Shown: positions 25,094 through 33,531, counted from the first letter of the stretch. The stretch: DNA of 64,000 nucleotides from Methanolinea sp. (GCA_016699325.1 CP064971.1:1054001-1118000), one strand, 5' to 3'. The notes: a model not told the origin generated them from the letters alone. Made by a program: numbers and translations.

Positions 25094-26257
25094 TCACACC
25101 CCCAGGATGTGCACGGCGACCGTAGCCCCGGTGCCCCCCACGTTGTGGGTCATCCCGATCGCTGCTCCCTCGATCTGGCGCTTCCCGGCCTCGCCGCGCA
25201 GTTGCTGGACCACTTCAAAGACCTGCTTGATCCCGGTCGCCCCCACCGGGTGGCCGCAGGCCTTCAGTCCACCGCTGGTGTTGACCGGGATATCCCCGTT
25301 GAGCGCGGTCGCCCCCTCCTCGGTCAGGCGCCCTGCCTCCCCTTTCCGGCAGAACCCGAGATCCTCTATGGCGCAGATCTCGGCGATGGTGAAGCAGTCG
25401 TGCACTTCGACAAGGTCGATATCGGCCGTGGAGAGCCTTGCCGCGGCAAACGCCCGCCTCCCGGCTGCCACCGTGGCATCAAGGGTGCTGATGTCGCGCC
25501 GGTCGTGGAGGGTGATGGTATCGCTCGCCTGGGCGCTGGCCAGCACCCTGACCGGGGTATCGGTGAACTCCCGTGCCCGGTCCAGCGGGGCAAGGACGAC
25601 TGCAGCCGCCCCGTCCGTGATGGGGGAGCAGTCGAAGAGGCGGAGCGGGTCGGCCACCAGGGACGACCTGATCACGGTGTCGATGGTGATCTCCTGCCGG
25701 AACTGGGCGATAGGGTTCCGCGCCCCGTTGAAATGGTTCTTCACCGCCACCTGCGCGAGCTGCTCGCGGGTGAGGGGGTAGCGGTTCATGTAATCGGTGG
25801 CGATCATGGCATAGAGGCCAGGGAAGGTCGCCCCGACAAACCCCTCCCACTCGCGGTCTGCCGCGCCGGCCAGCGCATCCACGCTCGCCCCGGAGGCAAC
25901 ATCGGTCATCTTCTCGACCCCGGCCGCCACCACGATCTCCTCCATGCCCGAGGCCACGGCAATGACCGCCTGCCGGAAGGATAGCCCTCCCGAAGCGCAG
26001 GCGGCCTCGACCCGGGTGGCAGGGATGTGGTGCGACGCAAGCCCGGCATAATCGGCGATGAGGGCCCCGATATGCTCCTGCTCGATGAACCGACCGGCGC
26101 TCATGTTCCCCACGTACAGCCCGCCGATCTGTTCTCCGGCAACCCCTGCATCTTCGAGGGCGAGGATGCCGGCTTCCACGAAGAGGTTGCGGAACGAGCT
26201 GTTCCACTTCTCCCCGAAGGGGGTGCACCCTGCCCCGATAACGGCAACGTCTCTCAT
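25094..26257 (-). CDS. acetyl-CoA C-acetyltransferase (archaeal thiolase)
   Basis: 387 residues. It condenses two acetyl-CoA into acetoacetyl-CoA, the entry of the mevalonate pathway. The nucleophilic Cys87 is in VEAACASGG; VEVHDCFT and GGLKACGHPVGATG give the catalytic His and Cys region; the C-terminus THNVGGTGATVAVHIL is the family signature. This is the SCP-x-like archaeal thiolase type that works with DUF35. Its start overlaps the HMG-CoA synthase stop by 4 bp (ATGA). Confidence 0.92.
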   Translation of the reverse strand: MRDVAVIGAGCTPFGEKWNSSFRNLFVEAGILALEDAGVAGEQIGGLYVGNMSAGRFIEQEHIGALIADYAGLASHHIPATRVEAACASGGLSFRQAVIAVASGMEEIVVAAGVEKMTDVASGASVDALAGAADREWEGFVGATFPGLYAMIATDYMNRYPLTREQLAQVAVKNHFNGARNPIAQFRQEITIDTVIRSSLVADPLRLFDCSPITDGAAAVVLAPLDRAREFTDTPVRVLASAQASDTITLHDRRDISTLDATVAAGRRAFAAARLSTADIDLVEVHDCFTIAEICAIEDLGFCRKGEAGRLTEEGATALNGDIPVNTSGGLKACGHPVGATGIKQVFEVVQQLRGEAGKRQIEGAAIGMTHNVGGTGATVAVHILGV

Positions 26258-27306
26258 TTCTGCATCACGATCTTTCCTTTGTACCTGGCGTACTGTGCAT
26301 AGTCGACATAGACAGGGTCGGCGAGCAGCTGCTCGACACCCGGCGCAGCGTCCCGCCGGAACGCATCTGAGCCGATGGCATCGGTCACCTCGATATCGAA
26401 GGCATCGCTGCCCGCCCCCGAGCCGAACGAGGCCACGAAGATGCGGTCACCGGGCTTAGCAACATCGAGGGTTGCCGCAAGCCCTATCATCGATGACCCG
26501 CTGTAGGTGTTGCCGAGCCGTGGCACCACCAGGCCGGGCCTGATCTGTTCCGGTGAGAACCCTAGGGTCTTTGCCACCCGCTGGGGGAACTTGGCGTTCG
26601 GCTGGTGGAAGACAGCATAGGTATAGTCCTTCGGGCCTTTCCCAGCCTGCTCGAAGAGCAGCCGGGCTGCACCCTCCACGTGCCGGAAGTAACCCGGCTC
26701 CCCGGTAAACCGCCCGCCATGGCGCGGGTAGCCCTGTCCCTCGCGGCGCCAGAAGTCGGGAGTGTCGGTTGTAAAAGAGCAGGTGCGGTGGATCAGGGCG
26801 ATCGGGTCATCCATGCCGATAACGTAGGCAGCCCCCCCTGCTGCGGCGGTGTATTCGAGCGCATCGCTGGGCGCACCCTGCGCCACGTCGGCCCCTATGG
26901 CAAGGCCGTACCGGATCATACCGCTCGTTGCCAGCCCCATGCAGGTCTGGATTGCCGCGGTTCCCGCCTTGCAGGCAAACTCGTAATCCGCGGCGGTCAT
27001 GCAGGGGGTGGCCCCCACGGCCTCCCCGACCGTGCAGGCCGTAGGCTTGACGGCATACGGGTGTGATTCCGAACCGACGTAGACTGCTCCGATGTCGCCG
27101 GGATCGATCTCCCGCCGTGCCAGTGCGTTCCTGGCCGCTTCGACAGCAATCGTCGCCGTGTCCTCGTCGTGGCCTGGGACCGACTTTGAAAATACCCCCA
27201 GTCCTCCCGTGATATCATCGGCGTTGGCCCCCCAAACACGGGCTATCTCTTCGACCCTGATCCGGTAACGGGGGATGTATACCCCGTAGGTGATGATTCC
27301 TACCAT
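26254..27306 (-). CDS. hydroxymethylglutaryl-CoA synthase
   Basis: 350 residues. It adds acetyl-CoA to acetoacetyl-CoA to give HMG-CoA. The start MVGIITYGVYIPRYRI is typical; Cys112 in YEFACKAGT is the acylated nucleophile, with YAVFHQPNAKFPQRVAK (His) and GNTYSGSSMIG completing the site. It overlaps the upstream HTH gene by 7 bp and the downstream thiolase by 4 bp, so the operon is tightly coupled. Confidence 0.94.
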   Translation of the reverse strand: MVGIITYGVYIPRYRIRVEEIARVWGANADDITGGLGVFSKSVPGHDEDTATIAVEAARNALARREIDPGDIGAVYVGSESHPYAVKPTACTVGEAVGATPCMTAADYEFACKAGTAAIQTCMGLATSGMIRYGLAIGADVAQGAPSDALEYTAAAGGAAYVIGMDDPIALIHRTCSFTTDTPDFWRREGQGYPRHGGRFTGEPGYFRHVEGAARLLFEQAGKGPKDYTYAVFHQPNAKFPQRVAKTLGFSPEQIRPGLVVPRLGNTYSGSSMIGLAATLDVAKPGDRIFVASFGSGAGSDAFDIEVTDAIGSDAFRRDAAPGVEQLLADPVYVDYAQYARYKGKIVMQK

Positions 27307-28010
27307 TGTTTTTCCCTCAGGACGCGCACGATCTCCTCGGCCCGCATCGCGGTGCACAGCACGGTGATATGGTCGCGCTTGGCCATCTTCGGCACCAGCG
27401 GGTGCACCAGTTCCGGCTCGATTCCCTGGAGCACCACGCACCGGGGCTTGAACGGGGTGACCCGGATGGCCACCATGGGCGACTTGCCGGACGTCACCTC
27501 GGTGAAGATGAGGGCCCGCTCGGTGCTCCAGCCATAGAGGCGGTTGAACTCGTTTGATGAGAGCTGGGTGATAGCGTTCAGGCTGTTGATGATCGTATAC
27601 CCGAAAATCGACTGGGAAAGGGAGCCGCAGACCGTCCTGCAGCCAAGCGCCCCGGCAAAGGAGCCCAGGGGGACCGGCTGCGGGTAGTCGTGGATGTCGT
27701 AGATGACATCGTCATCGATGTCTGCATAGAGGATCTTCCCGAACTTCTTGATGTACTTGCCACCGTTCGCCTCGTCGATGGAAAGGATCGTGTCCACGAT
27801 CTTTCCCACCACGGCCGTCCCCGGGCTTTTCCGCCTCCCGCTCTCGTAGTCGCTGATGACCGAGGGGGAGACCTCGAGTTGTTCGGCAAGTGCTCCCTGG
27901 GGGATGTTGAAACTCATCCGCCACTTCTTCAGGGCTTTGCCCGGAGCGTCTGAAAGCGTTATCTCGCCGGCCATCTTCTCGGCCAGCTGATGACGCACAT
28001 CAGATTTCAT
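27300..28010 (-). CDS. HTH transcriptional regulator heading the mevalonate operon
   Basis: 236 residues. An N-terminal Xre-type helix-turn-helix (about residues 20-60) has ALAEQLEVSPSVISDYESGR. The C-terminal domain is of the archaeal COG1709-like type, with SLNAITQLSSNEFNRLYGW and GKSPMVAIRVTPFKPRCVVL, which may sense a ligand. A TATA-like TTAATTATATCAA (about 28035-28049) lies about 28 bases before ATG 28010, favouring that start over upstream ATGs. First gene of the operon, so it probably controls its own expression and that of HMG-CoA and lipid-precursor synthesis (inference). Confidence 0.8.
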   Translation of the reverse strand: MKSDVRHQLAEKMAGEITLSDAPGKALKKWRMSFNIPQGALAEQLEVSPSVISDYESGRRKSPGTAVVGKIVDTILSIDEANGGKYIKKFGKILYADIDDDVIYDIHDYPQPVPLGSFAGALGCRTVCGSLSQSIFGYTIINSLNAITQLSSNEFNRLYGWSTERALIFTEVTSGKSPMVAIRVTPFKPRCVVLQGIEPELVHPLVPKMAKRDHITVLCTAMRAEEIVRVLREKQW

Positions 28011-28085
28011 GCCATATGATGAGGGGAGGGGGGTTGATATAATTAACGAATAGGGATTCGACATTCCACGAACCCTTTGGGAGGA

Positions 28086-28112
28086 GAGATACCCATAAAT
28101 AATAAGCATCTC
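28086..28112. promoter_or_regulatory. candidate RbkR operator flanking the TATA box
   Basis: GAGATAC (28086-28092) and GCATCTC (28106-28112) form an inverted repeat with one mismatch around a 13-base spacer holding the TATA-like CATAAATAATAA. It lies just before the rbkR start. RbkR proteins are known to autoregulate riboflavin genes by binding near the promoter; the identity of this site is inference. Confidence 0.4.
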
Positions 28113-28125
28113 AATTTTGATAAGT

Positions 28126-28791
28126 ATGATCATGCCTGAGGATCTCCAGTGTCTCAAGGTGCTGGCCCTCATGGGTGGCCTGAACGGGCCGGTGCGGGTC
28201 TCTTCCCAGTCGCTAGGCAATGCTCTGCGCACCAGCCCGCAGACCGCCTCCCGCCGCCTCCAGGCCCTTGAACGCCAGCTGCTCCTGGCCCGTTCGGTTA
28301 GCCCGGACGGGCAGTCGATCACCATAACCAGGAGCGGGGAGGAGGAGCTCAGGCGCGAGTTCTCGGACTACTGCCGGATCTTCACCTATGAATCGGAATC
28401 CTGCTCCCTGCAGGGATCGGTCATCTCCGGCCTGGGCGAGGGAAAATACTACATGAGCCTGGACCACTACGTGGAGCAGTTCTCCCGGGCCCTGGGTTTT
28501 GTCCCGTATCCCGGTACGCTCAATATCAGGCTCCACCCCTCCAGCCTCTCCATACGCAGGCGGCTGGACCAGCGCGACTGGATCCCGATCGAGGGGTTTT
28601 CCGCCAACGAGCGCACGTTCGGAAACGCCCGCTGCCTGCCCTGCCGGTTCCGGGATACACCCTGCGGGATCGTCATCCCGGGCCGGTCACACTATCCTGA
28701 TGATGTCCTGGAGATCATCGCCCCGGTCTCGCTCCGGGAAACCTACCTGCTGGTGGATTCGGATACGATAGCCGTTGAGGTTGCACCATGA
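28126..28791 (+). CDS. rbkR: bifunctional riboflavin regulator/CTP-dependent riboflavin kinase
   Basis: 221 residues from ATG 28126 (ATG 28132 or TTG 28117 also possible). The N-terminal winged helix (about residues 1-80: TSPQTASRRLQALERQLLL) is fused to an archaeal RibK domain: GSVISGLGEGKYYMSLDHY, FVPYPGTLNIRLHP, and CRFRDTPCGIVIPGRSHYP. RibK phosphorylates riboflavin to FMN with CTP. The fusion matches RbkR, which represses or activates riboflavin genes. It overlaps ribB by 4 bp; a candidate operator lies at 28086-28112. Confidence 0.92.
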   Translation: MIMPEDLQCLKVLALMGGLNGPVRVSSQSLGNALRTSPQTASRRLQALERQLLLARSVSPDGQSITITRSGEEELRREFSDYCRIFTYESESCSLQGSVISGLGEGKYYMSLDHYVEQFSRALGFVPYPGTLNIRLHPSSLSIRRRLDQRDWIPIEGFSANERTFGNARCLPCRFRDTPCGIVIPGRSHYPDDVLEIIAPVSLRETYLLVDSDTIAVEVAP

Positions 28792-29462
28792 TACAGGACG
28801 CACTGCAGGCACTGAGGGAGGGGAAATTCATCCTCCTCTACGATTTTGACGATCGGGAAGGGGAGACGGACTTTGCCATCAGGGCAGACCGGGTCATGCC
28901 GGCCGATGTGGCGCGGATGCGCCGGGATGGCGGCGGGCTGATCTGCACGGCCATCCCCTCCCGCGCCGCAGACCGTCTCGGCCTCCCGTTCGCCACCGAC
29001 CTGCTCCGGTCATGCCCCGGCATGGAAGGCATGGCCGGGCCGGTCCCCTACGACCCGAAGAACCGCTCGTCATTCTCGCTCTGGGTGAACCACCGCGATA
29101 CCTGGACCGGGGTGACCGACAACGACCGTGCCCTGACCATCCGGGCTATCGCCGACCAGGTCAGCATGACCCTGAACGGTGGCGGGGAGAACTTCCATTC
29201 CCAGTTCCGGTCCCCCGGGCATGTCGCGCTCCTACGGGCGGATGAGAAGCTCCTCGACCAGCGGAGGGGCCAGACCGAGCTCTCCATCGCGCTGGCCACC
29301 ATGGCCGGGATCACGCCGGCGATCACCATCTGCGAGATGCTCGACGAGCAGTCCGGCACCGCCCTCTCCAAGGCCGGTGCACAGGCATATGCCCGGAGCC
29401 ATGGCCTGGTGTTCATCGAAGGATCGGAAGTGGTCGAGGCCTGGGGATCACCAACTCCCTGA
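28788..29462 (+). CDS. ribB: 3,4-dihydroxy-2-butanone 4-phosphate synthase
   Basis: 224 residues. It makes the four-carbon riboflavin precursor from ribulose 5-phosphate. Conserved acidic loop DFDDREGETDFAIRAD, the GGGLICTAI strand, the TGVTDNDRALTIRA region and FRSPGHVALLRA are all present. Translation is coupled to rbkR through an ATGA overlap, so FMN synthesis and precursor supply are made together. Confidence 0.93.
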   Translation: MIQDALQALREGKFILLYDFDDREGETDFAIRADRVMPADVARMRRDGGGLICTAIPSRAADRLGLPFATDLLRSCPGMEGMAGPVPYDPKNRSSFSLWVNHRDTWTGVTDNDRALTIRAIADQVSMTLNGGGENFHSQFRSPGHVALLRADEKLLDQRRGQTELSIALATMAGITPAITICEMLDEQSGTALSKAGAQAYARSHGLVFIEGSEVVEAWGSPTP

Positions 29463-29517
29463 TCGGCATATCTTTTTTCTCGTTCCCGGCCGAACACTGG
29501 GACTGGAGCATATCGGT

Positions 29518-29739
29518 ATGAACGCGAGAATTATCCGCGATGAATGCATCAGCTGCGGCACATGCGTCGATATATGTCCTGAATTTTTTGAACTTGGAAA
29601 AAAAGATGGCCTCTCTCAGGTCGTGGAGCAGCACCGGACCGGCGGGAAACTGGACGAGGGGTCGGTCCCTCCCGGGCTTGAGGAAGCCGTGAAGGATGCA
29701 GCCGATCTCTGCCCTGTCCAGGTCATCCTCATCGAGTAG
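29518..29739 (+). CDS. ferredoxin, 3Fe-4S/4Fe-4S type
   Basis: 73 residues. CISCGTCVDICPEFF provides three or four cluster ligands and a lone LCPV Cys near residue 65 closes the site, as in single-cluster ferredoxins of this size. GGAG at 29504-29507 is a usable ribosome-binding site. Acidic overall. A one-cluster electron carrier; partner unknown. It converges on the small SAP-like gene with a 2-bp gap. Confidence 0.85.
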   Translation: MNARIIRDECISCGTCVDICPEFFELGKKDGLSQVVEQHRTGGKLDEGSVPPGLEEAVKDAADLCPVQVILIE

Positions 29740-29741
29740 TC

Positions 29742-29912
29742 CTACTTCCTGGCCAGCGCACGGAGGGCATCTTCAGGGAGCATCCGGGCGATCGAGAGCT
29801 TTGTCGGGCAGCGTCCGGGCTTGATCCCCCGGGCTTTCGCCGCTTCCTTCAGGGTCTTTAAGTCTAGCCCCTCGAGCAGCTTGCGCATTTCCTGTTCATC
29901 CATAAGCATCAT
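29742..29912 (-). CDS. 56-residue SAP-like small protein
   Basis: Read on the minus strand from ATG 29912 (or 29909 or 29903) to TAG at 29742-29744. The core LKTLKEAAKARGIKPGRCPT followed by KLSIARML fits the SAP pattern of two short helices with a Gly turn, a fold that binds nucleic acids. CTTTATTTTTTTCC about 25-38 bases upstream is a plausible TATA box for a leaderless transcript. Amino-acid use is coding-like throughout. It may be a small nucleic-acid-binding protein; its neighbours are RPA genes on the same strand. Confidence 0.65.
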   Translation of the reverse strand: MMLMDEQEMRKLLEGLDLKTLKEAAKARGIKPGRCPTKLSIARMLPEDALRALARK

Positions 29913-29960
29913 GCGGGAGATATCCGCGGAAAAAAATAAAGGTTGCGGGAGATACCGCGC

Positions 29961-30548
29961 TCACAGTGAAAGCTGGGAGAGGGCCTCGTACACCAGTTTC
30001 CGGAAGAGCGCCGGGTCGGTCCGGTATTCCTGGACGGCACGTTCCCCGTCAGGCGTCGTGCCGAGAGCGTCGATCCGGTCGAGGGTCGCTTTCGCGCAAT
30101 CGATCACCCACCGGTCGCGGGTGTCCTTGTCCACCGGGGTGACCGATTCACACCGGACCGATACCAGTACCGCCCCGTCCGGAGTCTCGTACACGTTCGG
30201 TTTTCCCACCACGGCCACGAATGCCGGCGGCTCAATCCGGGCGATCTGCTGCATCGCCTCGGGCTGGTAGCTCCCGGCCATGACAAAGAAGGTCCCGGTC
30301 GGGTCTATCACCCGTGCCCGGTAGAAGAGGTTCTGGTCGCCCTGTTTCTTCTTCTCGGTGAGGGTGCCCACCAGGAAGACGCGGTTGCAGCGCTCGCCGG
30401 TAGGGAGCAGGACGTACGTGGGACTTTTCTCGTCATCCCCCTCCCGGAAGTGGATCCTGCTCTCCCGGATCTCCCCGGCAAAGACCCTCCGGGCCGGCTC
30501 CCGCTCAAAATCGCGGCGGGAAAAACCGCCCCGTGCCATTGCAGCCAT
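29961..30548 (-). CDS. RPA-associated OB-fold protein (COG3390-like)
   Basis: 195 residues with one OB-fold (about residues 50-140: CNRVFLVGTLTEKKKQGDQN, RVIDPTGTFFVMAGSY, VAVVGKPNVYET) and a C-terminal helical or winged tail. COG3390 proteins lie beside archaeal RPA genes and are thought to join the single-strand-binding complex. Its ATG overlaps the RPA stop by one base, so the two are surely co-translated. Confidence 0.85.
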   Translation of the reverse strand: MAAMARGGFSRRDFEREPARRVFAGEIRESRIHFREGDDEKSPTYVLLPTGERCNRVFLVGTLTEKKKQGDQNLFYRARVIDPTGTFFVMAGSYQPEAMQQIARIEPPAFVAVVGKPNVYETPDGAVLVSVRCESVTPVDKDTRDRWVIDCAKATLDRIDALGTTPDGERAVQEYRTDPALFRKLVYEALSQLSL

Positions 30549-31771
30549 CAGGACGGACCCCCGGCGCGGTTCAGGAGTGCCGCGGTCTCTTCAGGATCGA
30601 ACCTGAGAGGCTCGCAGGAATTCACCAGCATGCGGGAATCGATCTCCCTGCCGCTGCAGATCAGGTAGCGGCCGAGGATGCGGTCCCGGAACCGGAGGAA
30701 GACCTCGTCCATCCCCAGGGGATTGTTCTCGGCGAGTTCCTTTGCCTGCTCCATGGACATCCCGGTCAGCTGCTCGGTCACCTCCCGCTGGATGAGGATC
30801 TCCCTGGTCACTTTCCCATCGTCGAGCCAGCCCTTGATCCGGAGGTCGTAGAGGAATCCCGGCTGGATCTCGTGGACCGGGCAGTAGTTCTGCCGGGAGA
30901 GGACGCGGTTGCACCCTTCGACCGGGCACCGCTTGATCAGGCCGGAACCCGGCGCGATGTGGACGAGCGCTCCGGCAAAGCGGCTATCTCCGCTGATTAC
31001 CGGGATGTCGCCTTCTTCGGGGACCACGGTTGCGGAATTCAGGTTGAGCGAGTAGCGACCGGAATACTCGTCGACCATGGCATAGTAGAGGGAGTATACC
31101 GTCCCCGGGGTGAGCCGTTCTTTGCCCTCCTCTTTCCAGATGACGAACCTGACCGTCCCGCTCTGGTCGGCAAGCAGCCCGTTCTGGAGCATCCGGTCAT
31201 GGGTGACATCCCATTCCTGGATCACCTTGGCCTTCACGCTCCCGATGCCGGGAATGAGATCGGCGATGGGGGTGACCGCGGGGGCAAGGATCGTGTCCCG
31301 GGATATCTCCCGGATGACCGTTCCGGAATGGATCTTCAGGTTGATCGAGCCCCGGTACTCATCGACCACCGCGGACTCGAACCGGTACCATTTTCCGTCT
31401 TCGAGGCGCGGTGCATTCGCCTTGGCCCAGACCACGAAACGGATGGCTCCTGTTGAATCAGCGAGGATGCCGCTCTGGGCAATGGCAGGCGAGGGGGTGG
31501 TGGTGAGGGAGACGACTTTCGCCTCCACGGTGGTCCACTCCCCCGGGAGCAGCGCGTTCAGGTTCTTCTCCTCGCCGCCCGGGGTCCCAAGCCCGTTGAG
31601 GGAGAATTCCCTGGCAAGCTCGTTTACCACCGATCGTTCTGCCTCTGCCGGGGGGACGCCGAACTCTTCAACGAGACGGCGGAGTTTTCCGGCGATCTTT
31701 ACAGGGTCGGCCTCGTGGCCTTTTGCTTTCACGTTCAGGGAGATTCTGGTTGCGGTATCGGAATAGTCCAT
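30548..31771 (-). CDS. replication protein A, zinc-finger single-strand DNA-binding protein
   Basis: 407 residues. Binds single-stranded DNA in replication and repair. At least two OB-folds are visible (about 75-165: AKVVSLTTTPSPAIAQSGIL; about 175-265: AKVIQEWDVTHDRMLQNGLL), both with the shared LADSTGxIRFVVW-like core, followed by a C-terminal zinc-finger OB-fold with CPVEGCNRVLSRQNYCPVH. ATG 31771 (MDYSDTATRISL) is chosen over an upstream start. The pair with the COG3390 gene is a common euryarchaeal arrangement. Confidence 0.92.
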   Translation of the reverse strand: MDYSDTATRISLNVKAKGHEADPVKIAGKLRRLVEEFGVPPAEAERSVVNELAREFSLNGLGTPGGEEKNLNALLPGEWTTVEAKVVSLTTTPSPAIAQSGILADSTGAIRFVVWAKANAPRLEDGKWYRFESAVVDEYRGSINLKIHSGTVIREISRDTILAPAVTPIADLIPGIGSVKAKVIQEWDVTHDRMLQNGLLADQSGTVRFVIWKEEGKERLTPGTVYSLYYAMVDEYSGRYSLNLNSATVVPEEGDIPVISGDSRFAGALVHIAPGSGLIKRCPVEGCNRVLSRQNYCPVHEIQPGFLYDLRIKGWLDDGKVTREILIQREVTEQLTGMSMEQAKELAENNPLGMDEVFLRFRDRILGRYLICSGREIDSRMLVNSCEPLRFDPEETAALLNRAGGPS

Positions 31772-31887
31772 ACTCTTACATCTCCGTACAGAGTTGGCCT
31801 GCAGTACCCTGATAAAGGGTGCGGGCGGATGGTGAAACTGTCTCACAGCTGCAGGTTTAAGTACCTGTATTTTCAAACAGGTGGGGT

Positions 31888-32079
31888 ATGGAAATAACTG
31901 CAGACAGCACGATTTACGACCTCCTGAAAGAAAAGCCGGAAGCGGCAGAAGTGCTCTTCAAGTTCGGAATGGGCTGTGTCGGATGTGCTATTGCCCGCGG
32001 AGAGACGATTCGCGAGGCGGCGATGGTCCACGGCATTCCCCTGGAAGAGCTCACCACTGCACTGGGCATCCCGGCATAA
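31888..32079 (+). CDS. DUF1858 small redox-disulfide protein
   Basis: 63 residues. DUF1858 has ITADSTIYDLLKEKPEAAEV and FGMGCVGCAIARGETIREAA, with a CxxC that could be a redox disulfide or metal site. The family often occurs alone or fused to hybrid-cluster or ScdA-like proteins. Single gene, divergent from RPA. CCTGTATTTTCAAAC upstream may hold a promoter. A redox-sensing role is inference. Confidence 0.85.
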   Translation: MEITADSTIYDLLKEKPEAAEVLFKFGMGCVGCAIARGETIREAAMVHGIPLEELTTALGIPA

Positions 32080-32150
32080 TTCCCCTTCTTTTCCCCACCT
32101 TTCCGGAGTATTGCCGTCACTGAAAAGACGCGGCAGGGCCCCTGGCAGCC

Positions 32151-33053
32151 TCAGGGCGATGAGCGGCCCTGTCCCTGTATCCGCTTCTTCCGGGCTTTGA
32201 GTTCCCGGAGCGATGCTTCGGGATTCCGCAGCAGGTAATCGGCGATCTCCGGTTCGTGCAGGAGCGTGCAGGAGGCACAGTTCCAGACCATTCCGTTCAT
32301 GGCCGAGCTCTCAACCCACAACCCGAGCGATTCGTCACCGCAGGGGTAGAAGGGGCAGTAGCAGAAGTCGCACCGCTGACCTGCGAAGTGACAGGGGTAA
32401 TACGGGCAGTTCTCCGCCTGCCACTCCACCCAGTGCTCACCGCCGTACCTGGAGAAGATGAAGAAGGAGGGGGAATCCCGCACCACCTTTCCTTCGTGCC
32501 GTTTCATGGCTGCGGCCACGCCGAAGCTGACCGTTTCCCGTATCCGCCTTCCGACCGCGGTGACCGGTCCGGCGTACTGGTGCACCGGGTCGCCTTCCGA
32601 TGCAACGATGACCGCATCGGTAGGCGTCCCGGTCAGGCCGTAGCCGTTCTGTTCGAGCGAGAGGACCTTGGCCTCAGTGGCGGTGATGATCGACCCGAGC
32701 AGGGCGGCATCGGTCATCCCCTCCCTGCTGGTGATGATGATATTGATGGTCCCGGGACCGCCTTCATCGTGGTTCCTGATCCCGGCGGTGATGAAGGCGG
32801 TGATAAAATCGTACTGGAAGACACAGAGGTTCTTCATCTCCACGGCGGTCATCAGCCCGTAGAAGTCCGGCGGGAGACCATTGCGGGCGATGATCGTCAT
32901 GAGATCGCGGCCCGGGTCGCGGTGGTCCCAGGAGGGAGGGACGGAATGGTTCAGGAGCGTGCTGACCGTTCCTATCCCGCCATCGATTCCCGTGCTTGCC
33001 GCTCTGAAACGTCCCCGGATGATGAGGGTCCCGTCCCGGAGGTAATACCTCAT
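32151..33053 (-). CDS. cbiZ: adenosylcobinamide amidohydrolase with Cys-rich tail
   Basis: 300 residues. CbiZ opens adenosylcobinamide to adenosylcobyric acid during corrinoid salvage. The CbiZ domain spans about 1-205 (GGIGTVSTLLNHSVPPSWDH, GLMTAVEMKN, TGTPTDAVIVAS). A C-terminal Cys-rich domain (CPYYPCHFAGQRCDFCYCPF, then YPC and CASC) probably binds metal or Fe-S. That fusion is known in methanogens. ATG at 33053 overlaps the upstream NrdD-like gene by 4 bp, an unusual partner. Confidence 0.88.
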   Translation of the reverse strand: MRYYLRDGTLIIRGRFRAASTGIDGGIGTVSTLLNHSVPPSWDHRDPGRDLMTIIARNGLPPDFYGLMTAVEMKNLCVFQYDFITAFITAGIRNHDEGGPGTINIIITSREGMTDAALLGSIITATEAKVLSLEQNGYGLTGTPTDAVIVASEGDPVHQYAGPVTAVGRRIRETVSFGVAAAMKRHEGKVVRDSPSFFIFSRYGGEHWVEWQAENCPYYPCHFAGQRCDFCYCPFYPCGDESLGLWVESSAMNGMVWNCASCTLLHEPEIADYLLRNPEASLRELKARKKRIQGQGRSSP

Positions 33054-33412
33054 GCTATGGTGTAGCGTGTCCGGTCCTTGAGCTCCTGCTGTTTCCCGGC
33101 ATTCCACCCCGATACTTCCTGGAGGTACCCGGTCACCCGGCTGATCTGGACCACGTCATGGCACCCGCACTCCGGGCAGACCGGCTCGCCGCAGAGCGGG
33201 CAGTACTCGATCCCGGAGATGATATCGTGGGAGCAGTGGCAGTGGTCGAGGGGGCACATGATCACCAGGTGTTCATCGCCGCAGCTGGGGCAGGGGGTGG
33301 TATCGACAACGAGGTGGCAGGTATGGCACTTGTAGCGCCGCTCTTCAGGAGGGATATCGGCGAGGCGCTTATATTTTTGTGCAAGGCTCCTCTGGTCTTG
33401 TGTCCATTGCAT
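33050..33412 (-). CDS. short protein like the C-terminal end of anaerobic ribonucleotide reductase
   Basis: 120 residues. Zinc-ribbon Cys pairs (CHTC, CPSC, CPLCGEPVCPECGC) are followed by SRVTGYLQEVSGWNAGKQQE and a Lys/Arg tail. The latter is the NrdD glycyl-radical loop pattern (RVxGY ... WNxGKxxE). Full NrdD is about 600-700 residues, so only the zinc and radical-loop region is present. It may be a stand-alone radical-loop protein, an NrdD-derived spare part, or a protein with a new role. It leads into cbiZ through a 4-bp overlap. Confidence 0.7.
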   Translation of the reverse strand: MQWTQDQRSLAQKYKRLADIPPEERRYKCHTCHLVVDTTPCPSCGDEHLVIMCPLDHCHCSHDIISGIEYCPLCGEPVCPECGCHDVVQISRVTGYLQEVSGWNAGKQQELKDRTRYTIA

Positions 33413-33461
33413 ACAGTAAAATGTTCCATTTCCGATTTAAACTTTGGGAATGGGTCAAAGT

Positions 33462-33470
33462 AAAAAAAAA
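33462..33470 (-). terminator. T9 terminator of the deoxyhypusine synthase-pyrF operon
   Basis: Nine consecutive A on the plus strand, so T9 on the sense strand, about 60 bases after the pyrF stop. Confidence 0.5.
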
Positions 33471-33531
33471 GGTTCTGTTCCGCCTCAGCTGACTCATAGG
33501 GATCGTCACCGGATCAGGTCCAGGTCTCTCA

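Noticed and set aside
24725..25984. Long plus-strand frame antisense to the thiolase and DUF35 genes
   Set aside because: GC-rich shadow; the minus-strand genes have full catalytic motifs.
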